NCBI GenBank assembly: GCA_024803745.1
Contig: JANJXV010000029.1
Coordinates: forward strand, 22,620,001 to 22,684,000
Source of the DNA: Megascapheus bottae
Taxonomy: Eukaryota > Chordata > Mammalia > Rodentia > Geomyidae
Reading direction: 5' to 3'
Length of the DNA: 64,000 nucleotides
The notes under the pieces are model-generated. The model was not told the DNA's origin and did no database searches. It saw nothing but the letters and a program-made list of their open reading frames with translations. This document shows positions 21,921-31,979 of the stretch, piece by piece (the first letter of the stretch is position 1; each line of letters begins with the position of its first letter). A program made the translations under genes and the position numbers.

Positions 21921-22105
21921 TATTTTGCCAATCCTGGGGCTTGAACTCAGGGTCTGAGCACTGTTCTTAGGCCTTCTCAAGAACAGCACTCTACAACTTG
22001 AGCTCTACCTCTAGCTTTTTCTGTGTATGTGATACCAAGGAATCAAACCCAGGGTTTTGTGCATGGTAGGCAAGCAATCTACCAATGGGCCATGCTGTTA
22101 GCCCA
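21921..22105 (-). mobile_element. IDL-Geo SINE
   Basis: TTGCCAATCCTGGGGCTTGAACTC to GGGCCATGCTGTTAGCCC, with both monomers present. It is more diverged than the other IDL-Geo copies and I see no clear target-site duplication. Confidence 0.9.
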
Positions 22106-23168
22106 ATTATGACTTTTTTTTTAAATTAAAGCTTGATTCCTAGAATATAACTTCCTTTTCTCTTTAATAATAATATATATTAAAATATAAATAATAACTT
22201 CCTTTTATCTTTCATTCTTTTCCATTTCTTCACATAGATTCCCTTATTTTATTTTATTCATTTATTTCTTTGAAATAGAAACGTCCAGTCCTCTGCACTG
22301 AGATGGGAGATTGTTCACAAAAAAGAGGCAAGGAAAAGTATGGGAATTGACTTCCCAAACATGGACATAATCCTAAAATTATGATATATGTGATCCCTTT
22401 TTCCCAGTCATGCCTTATTCTCTTGCTGTCTGTCTGAGGACCCTTAGTCTTGATTTTTGAGTATGCTTATTGAATTGATATTCTGATTGTGTGTTCTCTG
22501 CACACACTTTATTGTAGCTTCTTTCCCCCAGCTACAGAACTTACTGCTTATTTATCTCCTGTCATAATCAGTGCCTGTGAGAGTCATTGGCTGACTTTTA
22601 TTTTTTCATTTTATATTAGTTTCAATTTTGTTTTGTCATCTCAGCAGACAGAATAGGAATACAAGGCCTTAACCTGACATTTTAGATAATGATTTTATGT
22701 TACTTTCAGTTATTCAGATTTGTTCTCCTGTGTGCTAATCTACACCTAGCCCTAGTTGTCACATCTTCAAGTTATATGTGACTTCATCTACTCACTTGAG
22801 ATATGCAAGGGGACAAAAATACATTTGACATCAACTACTACTCCTATGAAGCCTGTAATACTATGATAATGCAAATAAGTAATAACAATAAAAGTGAGGT
22901 TAATGTGATTAGATATCAAAAAGTAGGTGCCACTAAAGCATTCTGGAATGTAGTTTTTCAGCCTATTGAATATAGCCCATGTGTATCTTTTCAGCCTATA
23001 GGTTCAATGATTTTTATTTGTAATAGGTGGAAATTTTGAGAAGCTTGGATTTGTATTCTACATTATTATTGCTCACAATTCATCATGTTTTATAACATTT
23101 TCTCATATCAAATGGAATATTTGTTATAGTTACATTTTTCTATTTTGGTATTGTGTCTATCCTTTTAC
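22106..23168. other. Unique AT-rich DNA, no feature seen
   Basis: About 1.06 kb with no recognised repeat. TTTTCAGCCTAT occurs twice near 22956 and 22988. A 78-codon frame (22803-23039) has no motif. Confidence 0.55.
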
Positions 23169-23191
23169 TGTGTGTGTGTGTGTGTGTGTGT
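23169..23191. repeat. (TG)n microsatellite
   Basis: About 11 TG units directly at the 3' side of a minus-strand SINE. Confidence 0.93.
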
Positions 23192-23199
23192 ATGATAGT

Positions 23200-23432
23200 G
23201 TGAGTTCTGGACGTATAGATTGAACATAGGATAGGTACTATTCTGACTTTTTTTTTGCCTAAAGCTAGTGCCTTATCTCCTGTGCATAGCTTCACTTTTT
23301 TTGATTGCTCAGTAATAGAATATGAGGAACTCACAGAGTTTTCTGCGTAGGCTGCCTTTGAACAAGGAGCTTTAGATCTCAGCCTCATAAGTAGCTAGAG
23401 TTATAGGCATGCACTACATCAGTGCTTGGTTT
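23200..23432 (-). mobile_element. B1-type SINE, diverged
   Basis: AGTTCTGGACGTATAGATTGAAC, AGCTAGTGCCTTATCTCC, GGAACTCACAGAGTTTTCTGCGTAGGCTGCCTTTGAAC, GATCTCAGCCTCATAAGTAGCTAGAGTTATAGGCATGCAC. Confidence 0.75.
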
Positions 23433-23466
23433 CATGCTTTTATCATTTACATAAAATTATTAATTA

Positions 23467-23609
23467 GGGGCTGGGAGTTTGGCCTAGTGGTAGAGTGCTT
23501 GCCTAGCATGCACAAAGACCCTGGTTTGATTCCTCGGTACCACATACATAGAAAAAAGCCGAAAATGATGCTGAGGCTCAAGTGGTAGAGCTCTAGCCTT
23601 GAGAAAGTC
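23467..23609 (+). mobile_element. IDL-Geo SINE lacking its 3' end
   Basis: The ID-like monomer is well preserved (GGGGCTGGGAGTTTGGCCTA, CCTGGTTTGATTCCTCGG). The Geo monomer stops at CTCTAGCCTTGAGAAAGTCT, with no GTTCAAGCCC end and no A-tail. Loss of a 3' end is unusual for a retroposed SINE and points to a later deletion. Confidence 0.93.
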
Positions 23610-23902
23610 TTAATCTAATTGAAAATCAGGTATCTTATCAATTTTTTGTTTTGGAGTTTGCTTTCCACAGTGACTGTGAAGTAGTAGTAAATATTGGTGT
23701 TGACTACTTCATGTTTGCCAAACAATTTGTTCATGACATAAAAAAAATCCTCAAATTATCCACATGCTACTACTATTTCTAATCCAGTGAAATAATAACC
23801 AGTACGGGGTGTAGAGCAAGATAAAGTCCGGATGACTGTGGTAGAATTATTACTTTGCTGTTGTTTTTTCTGTTTTCTTTGTTTTCTGTTCTATTTACAG
23901 TT
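23610..23902. other. Unique DNA, no feature seen
   Basis: No feature seen. Confidence 0.55.
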
Positions 23903-24232
23903 GATTTTTCTTTTTTTTGAGATAAAAATCTTACTAGGTGGGACCGGGAGTTTGGCCTAGTGGTTGAGTGCTTGCCTAGCATGCACGAAGACCCAGGTTC
24001 GATTCCTTGGTACCACATATATATAGAAATAGTCGGAAGTGGTGCTGAGGCTCAAGTGGTAGAGCTCTAGCCTTGAGAAAGTGTAAGGACAGTGCTCAGA
24101 CCCTGAGCTCAAGCCCAGGACTGGCAAAAAAAAAAATCTCACTAGGTACCCAGACTGGCATCACAAACGGAATAGTCCATCCTCTACCTCTTAATTTCTG
24201 GGACTGTAGATTTATGCCACCATGCCTGGCTC
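23903..24232 (-). mobile_element. B1 monomer, split by an IDL-Geo
   Basis: The left piece (TTTTTTGAGATAAAAATC, 23903-23939) and the right piece (ATCTCACTAGGTACCCAGACTGGC ... GCCACCATGCCTGGCT, 24132-24232) together form an antisense B1/Alu-type element interrupted by the IDL-Geo. Confidence 0.88.
23940..24131 (+). mobile_element. IDL-Geo SINE nested in B1
   Basis: Complete dimer, ACCGGGAGTTTGGCCTAG to AGCCCAGGACTGGC plus poly(A). The target-site duplication AAAAATCTTACTAGGT / AAAAATCTCACTAGGT (23924-23939, 24132-24147) differs at one base. The B box GGTTCGATTCC is intact. Confidence 0.96.
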
Positions 24233-24291
24233 CTAAACTTAATCTTTATCATGACCCTATTTTCTTGAGGTTATATCAAGATCTGAGATAG

Positions 24292-24399
24292 TGGGCTAGA
24301 GGTATGGATCAAATGGTAGAGAATCGTTTTGAAGAAGAAAACTGAATGAAGTTGAGAAGCCCTGAGTTCGAACTTCCAGTACTTGGGGGAAATAAAAGA
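24292..24399 (+). mobile_element. ID-like monomer SINE
   Basis: GGGCTAGAGGTATGGATCAAATGG (A-box region) and CCCTGAGTTCGAACTTCCAG (B-box region). A purine-rich insertion lies between the boxes, making it longer than a standard ID. Confidence 0.65.
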
Positions 24400-24467
24400 T
24401 TATCATCGAGATCTGAGGTTTCTGCTTGTTGAATTTTCTCCTCTAGAAAGAAAAGGAATCAGGATTT

Positions 24468-24546
24468 GTCCTCCTCCTCCTCCTCCTCCTCCTCCTCCTC
24501 CTCCTCCTCCTCCTCCTCCTCCTCCTCCTTCTTCTTCTTCTTCTTC
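24468..24546. repeat. (TCC)n-(TTC)n microsatellite
   Basis: About 20 TCC units grading into about 6 TTC units, abutting the tail of a minus-strand SINE. A polyproline-polyserine frame across it is an artefact. Confidence 0.97.
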
Positions 24547-24682
24547 TACTTTTTTGTGGGTCATGGGGCTTGAACTTGGCCTGGGAGTTGTCCCTGAGCT
24601 CTTCAGCTTTGGCTTTGGGCCTTGATCCTCAGATCTGTCTCCTGATTAGCTAGGATTCCAGGCATGAGCCACTGTGCCTCAC
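24547..24682 (-). mobile_element. B1-Geo SINE with large internal deletion
   Basis: TTTTTTGTGGGTCATGGGGCTTGAAC, GTCCCTGAGCTCTTCAGCTTTGGC, then directly GGGCCTTGATCCTCAGATC to CAGGCATGAGCCACTGTGCC. Roughly 100 bp covering the end of the right monomer, linker and start of the head are missing. Confidence 0.9.
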
Positions 24683-24904
24683 TGCGATTTGTGATTCTTG
24701 TGAGTAAGTTGCTATATAAATTTTAAATATCATTTTTTCTAACATCTACTTCCTTAAATTTTAGTGAAAGAAGCTCTGAAATGATGTTTTTCAGACACTG
24801 TTTCATTTAAACTACTTAGCCCACAAACCTGAAATACGTTTCTTTTCCTTACTTTCATCTTTATCCTAACCATTCCCACAAACAGTTCAAGATCCAGTTG
24901 TATG

Positions 24905-25660
24905 TAACACTGTTTTTACATTTTATTGATATCAATTATTTGTTCAGCGGGTTTCATTTTGCCATATCCATATATGCATCAACTCTATCACTCTTCCACT
25001 TCCTGCCATCCTTTTATTTTTCATATATTTTTATTGTAATAGAGGTTACATTATGTTCATCAAATAGAAGGTGCATTACTTCACAAACATTGATACGCTT
25101 TCTCATGTTTTAGTCCCCATTTCCCTCCCCTCACCCCCACCCCGCATCTTGTTTTCCCCCTTCCCTATCTGATTTCAAATAACCAAATAAGTATATATAC
25201 AATATATCAGATAACAAGGTGAAATACTATAACAATATGAGATAAGCAAGGAACAGCAAAAGAGATGAGAGATAACATAGTACATTAAGGACAAAAATCA
25301 TTCATTATATGGCTTTTATTTCTATATCTTGGAGGTCCTTTCATTTAGCATCATACTATATGGCCTTATGTATCTAGATTTTGGTCTATTGTAAACCAAG
25401 ATTTCTACTGATTATGACAAATGAGCCTATGTTCCTTTGAGTCTGGCTTACTTCACTTAATATGATTTTTTTCTAAGTCTTTCCATTTTCTTACAAATGG
25501 GCCTACCATCCTTTTCTTAAACTAATTTCAACAGACATCCTTGTTCCATTTTCACACATGTACATTTATGTTACATCAGAAGAACATTTTACCATTTCAA
25601 TCCTGCACTCCTATGTATAAATACATTTTTTCATTCATATTTTTCACAACAGATGTGTGT
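24905..25660 (-). mobile_element. Old L1-type 3' region hosting a younger L1
   Basis: Before 25002 and after 25516 the sequence resembles older antisense L1 3' DNA (TTGTTCAGCGGGTTTCATTTTGCCATATCC, TCACACATGTACATTTATG). It is interrupted by the younger L1 at 25016-25501. The assignment of the outer element is tentative. Confidence 0.4.
25016..25501 (-). mobile_element. L1 3' end, 5'-truncated, with target-site duplication
   Basis: Antisense: poly-T/AT start, TTTTTATTGTAATAGAGG, CATTGATACGCTTTCTCATG, C-rich tract, the 3' UTR body, and TCTTTCCATTTTCTTACAAATGGG from the end of ORF2. Flanked by CCTGCCATCCTTTT (25002-25015) and CCTACCATCCTTTT (25502-25515). Confidence 0.93.
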
Positions 25661-25668
25661 GTTTGTGC

Positions 25669-25714
<46 letters not shown>
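25653..25714. repeat. (TG)n microsatellite with CG interruptions
   Basis: About 30 units, with GTGCGCGTGTGCGTG at the start, at the 3' side of a minus-strand SINE. Confidence 0.96.
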
Positions 25715-25716
<2 letters not shown>

Positions 25717-25911
25717 CAATATTGGAGCTTGGACTGATTCTGGACTCTGTCCCTTAGCCTTTGCATTCAAGGCTGGAGCTCTACCACTTTTTTTTCTTTT
25801 TGCAGAGATAAATGTCTTATGGTCTTTCCTGCCTAGGATGACTTTGAACCATGAGCCTTAGAATTCAGCATCCTGAGAAGCTAGGGTTACAGGTGTAAGC
25901 CACTGGCAGCC
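25715..25911 (-). mobile_element. B1-Geo SINE, diverged
   Basis: ATTGGAGCTTGGACTGATTC, GGCTGGAGCTCTACCAC, TCTTATGGTCTTTCCTGCCTAGG, TCCTGAGAAGCTAGGGTTACAGGTGTAAGCCAC. The linker region is partly replaced by T-rich sequence. Confidence 0.8.
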
Positions 25912-26070
25912 ATCTATATCTGGGTTTTATAAAAGCTATGTTTTAAGTGAATAAAATGGATATTGTGGATGTTATGAATATATGGAAAAGCAGTTCACTG
26001 GTTTCCATCATGGGAGCTTTATAAATAGACCAATTTTCACCAATAGAAATAAAGATATTGTACTCTTTGT

Positions 26071-26230
26071 GTGTGCTAAATTGTGTTTCCCTAAAGATTT
26101 GTATACTTACCCCCTAAACCACAATGGCTCAGAATGTGATCATGTTTGAAGACAGTCTTTAAAGAGATGATTAAGTTAAAATGATACCTGTATTATGACT
26201 GTTCACAAATTAGTATAGTGCTGGTAACTA
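26071..26230 (+). mobile_element. Ancient MaLR-type LTR fragment (MLT1-like)
   Basis: CTAAATTGTGTTTCCCTAAAG, TGGCTCAGAATGTGATCATG and CAGTCTTTAAAGAGATGATTAAG follow the 5' part of mammalian MaLR LTRs of the MLT1 type in order. It is a highly diverged, non-coding relic. Confidence 0.55.
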
Positions 26231-26468
26231 TAATTCAGAGGCTCTTTGTACCAACCTTCCTTATTAGTTTCAACAACTTTCTTTTCAGTTAGATCTGAGT
26301 TTCTAAGAATACTAAGTCCTGTTCTTATTTCTTCAAATAGATATAAACTTTCTAGATAGATGTAATCTAATTTCTTCACATTTCATTGTGAGTTCATGGC
26401 AGATAAAAACTAAGTATTTGAAGTTTGATTAATTACTGGAAAAAATCACACATTATGATAGATTTTTA
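26231..26468. other. Unique DNA, no feature seen
   Basis: No feature seen. Confidence 0.55.
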
Positions 26469-26559
26469 CAGTAGCTCAGATGTGCAATCGTAGGCATTTG
26501 GGATAATGAGGTTAGAAGGATCTCTACGCCAGGCTAGTCTGTGTAAAAAAAAAAAAATC
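26469..26559 (+). mobile_element. B1 fragment
   Basis: CAGTAGCTCAGATGTGCAATCGTAGGCATTTGGGATAATGAGG, then CGCCAGGCTAGTCTGTG and an A13 tail: a shortened 7SL-type monomer. Confidence 0.65.
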
Positions 26560-26571
26560 CCAACTATAAAA

Positions 26572-26771
26572 TCTGGGTGTCGTAGCCCACACCTGTCATC
26601 CCAGCAATTGTGGAAGTGAATAAGAGCATGAAGTCCAGTTGACCCAGAGATAAAACCAGACGCTTTATTATGAATTGATCAAAATGGATGGAGCCATGGT
26701 TTAAGTGGTACATCATCTGCCTAGCAAGTTTAAAGAAATGAGATCAAGCTCTAGGACTGGTAAAATAATTT
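26572..26771 (+). mobile_element. B1 + ID composite SINE (B1-dID type)
   Basis: Head CTGGGTGTCGTAGCCCACACCTGTCATCCCAGCAATTG. The 3' ID-like monomer has GGAGCCATGGTTTAAGTGG and ATGAGATCAAGCTCTAGGAC. Confidence 0.75.
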
Positions 26772-27089
26772 TTGAAGGGCTTTAGTATAGTGACAAGAAT
26801 AGTTACTGCCATTTGTATATCCTCTAATGTCCAAATTGTTTTATCATGTTCTAATAAGTAACATACTAGTAATATAACTACTAAAATGTACTCTTAAATG
26901 TTATTAGTTAAAGCACTTAAACTTTAATTGCATACTTAAAGAATGAAATGCCGAACCGTTTTAGCATAAGAGAACCTCTTAAGGTTTTAATCACTCTAAA
27001 TTAAATAAAAAATGAAATCATTACAAACTGTTCAGTAATCTTTTATTAACATTAAACATTACATGCTTTTATTCTTGTTTCTTTTGTTC

Positions 27090-27092
<3 letters not shown>
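26772..27092. other. Unique AT-rich DNA, no feature seen
   Basis: No feature seen. Confidence 0.6.

Positions 27093-27132
<40 letters not shown>
27093..27132. repeat. (TG)n microsatellite
   Basis: About 20 TG units. A shorter TG run follows at 27146-27155, before a minus-strand SINE. Confidence 0.96.
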
Positions 27133-27134
<2 letters not shown>

Positions 27135-27168
27135 CTTGCTTTCTTTGTGTGTGTGCATATACGTATGT

Positions 27169-27380
27169 GTTGGTATTGGAGCTTCAACACAGAGCCTAGA
27201 CACTGGTTCTTAGCTTTTTTACTAAAGGTTGTCTGTACCAACTGAGCCACAGTTCTGCTTTGGTTTTTAGCTAATTAATTAGATTTAATAGTTTCTTGTA
27301 TTATTGTGTCTGGTCTGAGCTTCAAACTTCAGATATAGGCCTTCTGAGTACCTTGGAGTACAAGAATTACTAGTGATCAG
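27169..27380 (-). mobile_element. B1-Geo SINE, strongly diverged
   Basis: TGGTATTGGAGCTTCAACACAGAGCC, CTGTACCAACTGAGCCACAG, TTTTTAGCTAATTAATTAG, GAGCTTCAAACTTCAGATATAGGCCTTCTGAGTACC. Confidence 0.7.
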
Positions 27381-28167
27381 TCAATATTCTTATTTTTACC
27401 TTCTTATTTTTTTCATTCTTATATCTCCCAGGTGGGTAAATGGAAAGTTATGCTTACAGCTGTCAGAGTTGTGGGATTGATGCCAAGAGATCATGATTCA
27501 GAATGCGAGAGCATTACTTGGTCATTTCAAAAGTTTTCCTGAATCTTCTTTCAGGTGGGCAGGTCCCAGTTACTTACTTACTGATTCAGGTAATAATCAC
27601 ATTATAGCTTCTCACATGTCACCTAGTGTTTCATTATCCAATTTTTCCAAGTGCCACTTGACCTGATTTATTTAAATTTGTGCCAAACTTGATGCATTCT
27701 TTTTTTATAATCACACAAAGTAAGTTTGTAATTGAGTGTGTGAGTGGGGTCTGATCTGGTTCAGTTAAACATAAAGCCTTTGGCATTTTCTTGTCACTAT
27801 CATAGTCCAATATTTAATATTTAATATTTATAATATTTTTTCTGTTTCCATGAGCAGTAAATCTATACATTATGGAAAGACTTCCTTCTATCTTCTTTCT
27901 GAAGAATAATGCACATTCATAAATAAGTCTAACTCATAAAGGAGAAAAATATTGTACCATTAGAAAAAAAACTTATAAACTAAAAAAATATTTTTGTGTT
28001 AGATGGGATACATACATTTTTGTGCATACAACTCAAGAATCAATGACAATTGTCTTTAGAATATAGTATTTGAGTATGATAATAAATAACAGGAGTTATT
28101 ATATATATAGTGATAAGAAACAATTTGTAGGCCAAATTATACCATTTTTAGGAATATGATATGTCTT
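27381..28167. other. Unique AT-rich DNA, no feature seen
   Basis: No recognised repeat. An ATTTAATATTT direct repeat lies at about 27812-27830. Confidence 0.6.
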
Positions 28168-28650
28168 CTTTTTTATTTAATTTTATTGTCATGGTGATGT
28201 ACAAAGCAGTTAAAGTTACATACATAAGTAATGAGTATATTTCTTCTTGAACAGCTTCTTGTTTCTTCCTCCCACAGTTTTCTCCCAGTTTCCCTCTCCA
28301 CACCCCCCCCCCTCAAGTTGTAAAGTTCATTTCCAACATATTATCTTGTGGTTATCCCTGTTACATTAGTTCACACTTTGCCCTTTGTCTCATTATCTTG
28401 TTCCCTCTGCCTTCCCTAATTTAAATAGCACATATATACTAAGACAGGTAGCAAAATTAGATACAGTGACAACAGAGGATAAACCATAAGTGTGGGGGAA
28501 CAAAGAAAAAGGAAATAACTTCACATAGTATATTAAAAACAACAATCATAAAGACAAACCTCGTGTTTCATTTTACTTAACATCATCCTATATGATCATA
28601 TGTACATAGTTATTTAGCTATTGTGATCTGCTAGGAAAATCCTAGACATA
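28168..28650 (-). mobile_element. L1 3' end, older subfamily (antisense)
   Basis: T-rich start, TTTTATTGTCATGGTGATGTAC, AGTTACATACATAAGTAATGAG, a C-rich tract at about 28301-28313, CATTTCCAACATATTATCTTG, and a 3' UTR body with ACAACAATCATAAAGACAAACC. No target-site duplication recognised. Confidence 0.8.
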
Positions 28651-28734
28651 TACTTAGAGACATGTTGGTTGGATCCTTCTCAGAAAATAGAGAGGGTGGT
28701 TTGTTTGGAAGAAAAAAATTATGAAGCTACTTTT

Positions 28735-28865
28735 ATGTATTCATTCATTCTTTCACCGGTTATTCATTCAGTCAACTTCTAGTGTCTCCCACCAATCTGA
28801 AGTGTTAGGCATAAAGACTACAAAAATTATGGTAAAATACAGTCTCTTAGTTCAAATATTTTATT
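28735..28865 (+). mobile_element. Ancient L2-like relic (uncertain)
   Basis: ATTCATTCATTC...CAACTTCTAGTG...TTAGGCATAAAGACTACAAAAATTATGG and ACAGTCTCT follow the widespread mammalian pattern CATTCATTCAACAAATATTTATTGAG...GCTAGGCA. Diverged. Confidence 0.45.
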
Positions 28866-28914
28866 TTTGCTGATGCTTATAAGGAGCTATTCATGCTGAT
28901 ATGTTTTAGTAGTA

Positions 28915-29088
28915 TTGATTATGTCAAGCACATTAGCAATTTTATGAGTTGAATTTGATCTTCATTTCCCTGATGGACAAACTGAGTCATGGAGAAGAAA
29001 CTTTATTACAGCTAGAAAAGAAAGGACAGATAACAGATTTAAACTGATGAATCTGGTTTCAGAATCAGTACTCTCAAGCATTTGAGTT
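28915..29088 (+). mobile_element. MIR SINE (ancient)
   Basis: TTTTATGAGTTGAATTTGATCTTCATTTCCCTGATGGACAAACTGAGTC, then TACAGCTAG and CAGATTTAAACTGATGAATCTGGTTTCAGAATC match the MIR core and 3' part in order. MIRs predate the placental radiation. Confidence 0.75.
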
Positions 29089-30483
29089 CTACTAAATAAA
29101 AACAAAAGCAGTAGATTGAGAGATATGTCTTTCTAGAGAAAATAGGAAGAGTGCAAATGGCCTTGAATGACAAGGAAAAAAGTTTAACAAAAATTCAACA
29201 GTGATTCAGAAAGATAGTTGTGGAAAAAAGTAAATAAGATTGCTTGAAAATATTGCATCACAAGTGAGTAGCTAAGACTTTCATTTGGATGACTGATGAT
29301 GTGATAGTTTGTGGCTCTGAAGATTCATAGAATTGTATTGGTATAGAATCATCAGGGATTAGATAAGAAGGTGAATCAAATGTAATAGCAGAGGCATCAA
29401 TGCAGAATTTATTGATTCATGTATTTGAATAAGGCCTGTCTGTCTCTTACTATTTCTCAGACCTATTTTGTTCTATTAACTTCAAGTAGGTTCTTTCTTT
29501 GTGATAGTGAAGATGGTTCTTGGTATCTCTGGACTGGTATTATCCTAAGGGCTGGAAATCTCTTTAAATGTAACATCTTTTCCTTATGCTTCAGAGAAAG
29601 AAAGCAGAGTGTCATTTGCAATGACTTGACTCAAAACACATGTCTGTATGTGAAACTGGATATTGAGTCAGTTCCATTTGAATCCTTTGAGTTAATGGAC
29701 ACAGAAGAACAATCTGTCAAGGGAACTGGTGAAAATCTGTAAGAATACACTCAATAGGTAATTAACTCAATAAAAAGCATTTTTATCTGACATAAGCAAA
29801 TCGAATAATGGACAATAGTAAGTTTATGAATGAAGATTAGTTATTATGAGAATTATGTCAAATCTGAGCATTTGAGTAGGAACAACTAGTGAAGAATACA
29901 AAAATATGAAATGAGTTGAGTAAAAGAATAATGCTAAATCAAATGCATAAACAGTGGCTGTAACTGTTAACTTCAGTGACATTAAAATTAATTGTCATAA
30001 ATATAAAACAGATACAAGACAAATACTATCAGGAAAACAAAGATAAATGGTTCCTATGACCAAAAGCTCTATATAAATTAAGGAATTTCTAATTAAAGGC
30101 TTAGTCTGGATAAACAATGCCAAGGATGACTTTAATGAGAACAATTTCTAATAAAACAACAGCACTTTGTTAGAAAATGAAGAAAATATAAGTCATTATA
30201 AAATCCTGGTAAGTCTACCACAGAGCTATGTGACTCTTTAATTATTAATTTTATATATTAATGTGTTATATTTTCAGTAATCTCAGTAAAGCACATTGCC
30301 CTCTGTAATGCTCCTCATTTTTAATCCTTCCATAAGTTCAAAACTATCACAGAAGAAAAGATTTAATTTGGCACAATAAGACAGAATTTTTCCAGCCTGC
30401 CTACTTTGATCTAAATCATTGGTCTTCTGGAGTCTTCCTCTTAAGTCTCTAAGGGTGCAGTTTTCTGAAACAGACTTCCACCA
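29089..30483. other. Unique DNA, longest repeat-poor stretch of its region
   Basis: About 1.4 kb with no recognised repeat. A 107-codon plus frame (29419-29742) has no motif that I recognise and is close to what chance allows here. Confidence 0.55.
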
Positions 30484-30704
30484 ATAAATATTGGCTCACT
30501 CCTATAATTGTAGCTACTCAGATGCCTCAGATCTGAGGACTGAGGTTCAAAGCCAGCCTGGGCACAAAATCAATGAGACATTTATATCCAATTAACCACC
30601 AGAAAAGTGGAAATGGTACTGTAGCTCAACTGGTAAAACACTAGACTTGAAGTGCTCAGGAATAGTGCCCAGGCTCAGAGTTCAAGCACCACAAATGAAA
30701 AGAA

Positions 30705-30707
<3 letters not shown>
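30484..30707 (+). mobile_element. B1-Geo dimeric SINE
   Basis: TATTGGCTCACTCCTATAATTGTAGCTACTCAG, TATATCCAATTAACCACCAG, GGTACTGTAGCTCAACTGG, CAGAGTTCAAGCACCAC. Its tail has become an (AT)n microsatellite. Confidence 0.9.

Positions 30708-30752
<45 letters not shown>
30708..30752. repeat. (TA)n microsatellite
   Basis: About 22 uninterrupted AT/TA units, directly at the SINE tail. Confidence 0.97.
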
Positions 30753-30754
<2 letters not shown>

Positions 30755-30865
30755 TTCTCAAGCCTTTGGACTTGGGCCAGAACTTCGTTTTTGCTTCCTG
30801 GGAGATTCTGGTCTGTACCCTTTATTCTACTGATTTTTTTTCTTCTGGAGAACACGGGCATGAAA
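30753..30865 (+). mobile_element. Possible ancient MaLR LTR fragment
   Basis: TTCTCAAGCCTTTGGACTTGGGCCAGAAC, TTCCTGGGAGA and CTTCTGGAGAACACGG resemble the 3' part of MLT1-type LTRs. The match is weak. Confidence 0.3.
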
Positions 30866-31119
30866 GTGAAAATGTGCTTATCCTTTGCTTTGAAAGCAAT
30901 AATTTCAAGCTGGAGAGTAACTTCAAGAAGGAAAGAAATATATCTGTATATCTCTTATCAAAAAATATGACTTAGATGTAATATAGAGGGCATTTTAGAC
31001 TTAGACTTTAAGGTTGATGATAGAATAAGCTAAGAATTTAGGGGATTCTGGGATCAAATGTGGGGATTTGTTTACAAATGATAAGAATATAAGTTAGGGT
31101 TACAGAAGTAAAACACAAT

Positions 31120-31390
31120 AGTCTCAACAAGTTTCTCTCAAAAATTAAAATACAAACCTCCAATGTGACTGTATACAGAGACAGCAAAGATATCATCCCT
31201 TCCCCCCATTTTCCCCTGCTCCCCTAAGTAAATACACAGCTAGGAAGAAGACAGAGTATAAAGAAATCCCTCACAGCCCAACTTAATCAATATTTTGATC
31301 TGAGACGTCCAGCTTCCCAAACTATGAGACAATAATTCTCTATTGTTCAACCACAAAAGCTGATAGCATTTCTTATGGCTGTCACAGCTC
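31120..31390 (+). mobile_element. Ancient MaLR-type LTR (MLT1-like), internally deleted
   Basis: AACCTCCAATGTGACTGTATACAGAG matches the 5' part. GCTAGGAAGAAGACAG, CCTCACAGCCCAAC, TTGATCTGAGACGTCCAGC and AACTATGAGACAATAATTCTCTATTGTTCAA match the 3' part of an MLT1-type LTR. The middle is missing. Non-coding relic. Confidence 0.6.
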
Positions 31391-31774
31391 TGTTAAAACT
31401 GTTGATAGTCAAGAAATTACTTGTTATTTACTTGGTGTACTTGTTTCAAATGAAGATCACTATAATCATTTATACCGTGTATACTTAACTTCAGGTAATT
31501 TTCATAAGATACATAACATAGGTTCAAGGAATTTACAAGCTTTCAGTTAATGCTGGCCATCTATTTGTGGACGGTACAAGAGTAAGAAGGAAGTTATATA
31601 TCAGCAAAAGTTTAGGATGATTACAAGAATGTTTACAGTGGAGACAAGTAGACATAAAAGATCTATGGGGTTCATTTCAATAAATATTAATGAATATTAT
31701 ATGATCAGATGCACCTTTTTTATTGAACCTTTGTAAGATGAACTTTTTTATCACACCTTTGTATTCCTCACTTA
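31391..31774. other. Unique AT-rich DNA, no feature seen
   Basis: No feature seen. Confidence 0.6.
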
Positions 31775-31962
31775 GGCCTGGGAGTGTGGCCTGGTAGAAT
31801 GCCCACCTAGCATGTGCGATGCCCTAGGTTCAATTCCTCCGTACAACATACACAGAATAAAACAGAACTGGTGCTGTGGCTCAAATGGTAGAGTGCTAGC
31901 CTTGAGAAAGCCTAGGGATAACATCCAGGCCCTGAGGTCAAGCTCCAGGACTAACAAAAAAG
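31775..31962 (+). mobile_element. IDL-Geo SINE
   Basis: GGCCTGGGAGTGTGGCCTGGTAG, B-box GGTTCAATTCC, Geo monomer AACTGGTGCTGTGGCTC to GCTCCAGGACTAACAAAAAAG. Moderately diverged, with two small deletions in the left monomer. Confidence 0.92.
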
Positions 31963-31979
31963 AAATGAAAAGAGAACAT

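Noticed and set aside
24383..24625. Open frame with a long polyproline run
   Set aside because: The run is the (TCC)n microsatellite and the rest is an antisense SINE. There is no independent coding signal.
29419..29742. 107-codon frame in unique DNA
   Set aside because: No motif, no repeat structure, and a length within chance for this much AT-rich sequence. Kept only as a note in the region entry.
26071..31390. A provirus bounded by the MaLR-like fragments at 26.1 and 31.1-31.4 kb
   Set aside because: The fragments cover different LTR parts, are very old, and the DNA between them is L1, SINE, MIR and unique sequence with no retroviral genes.
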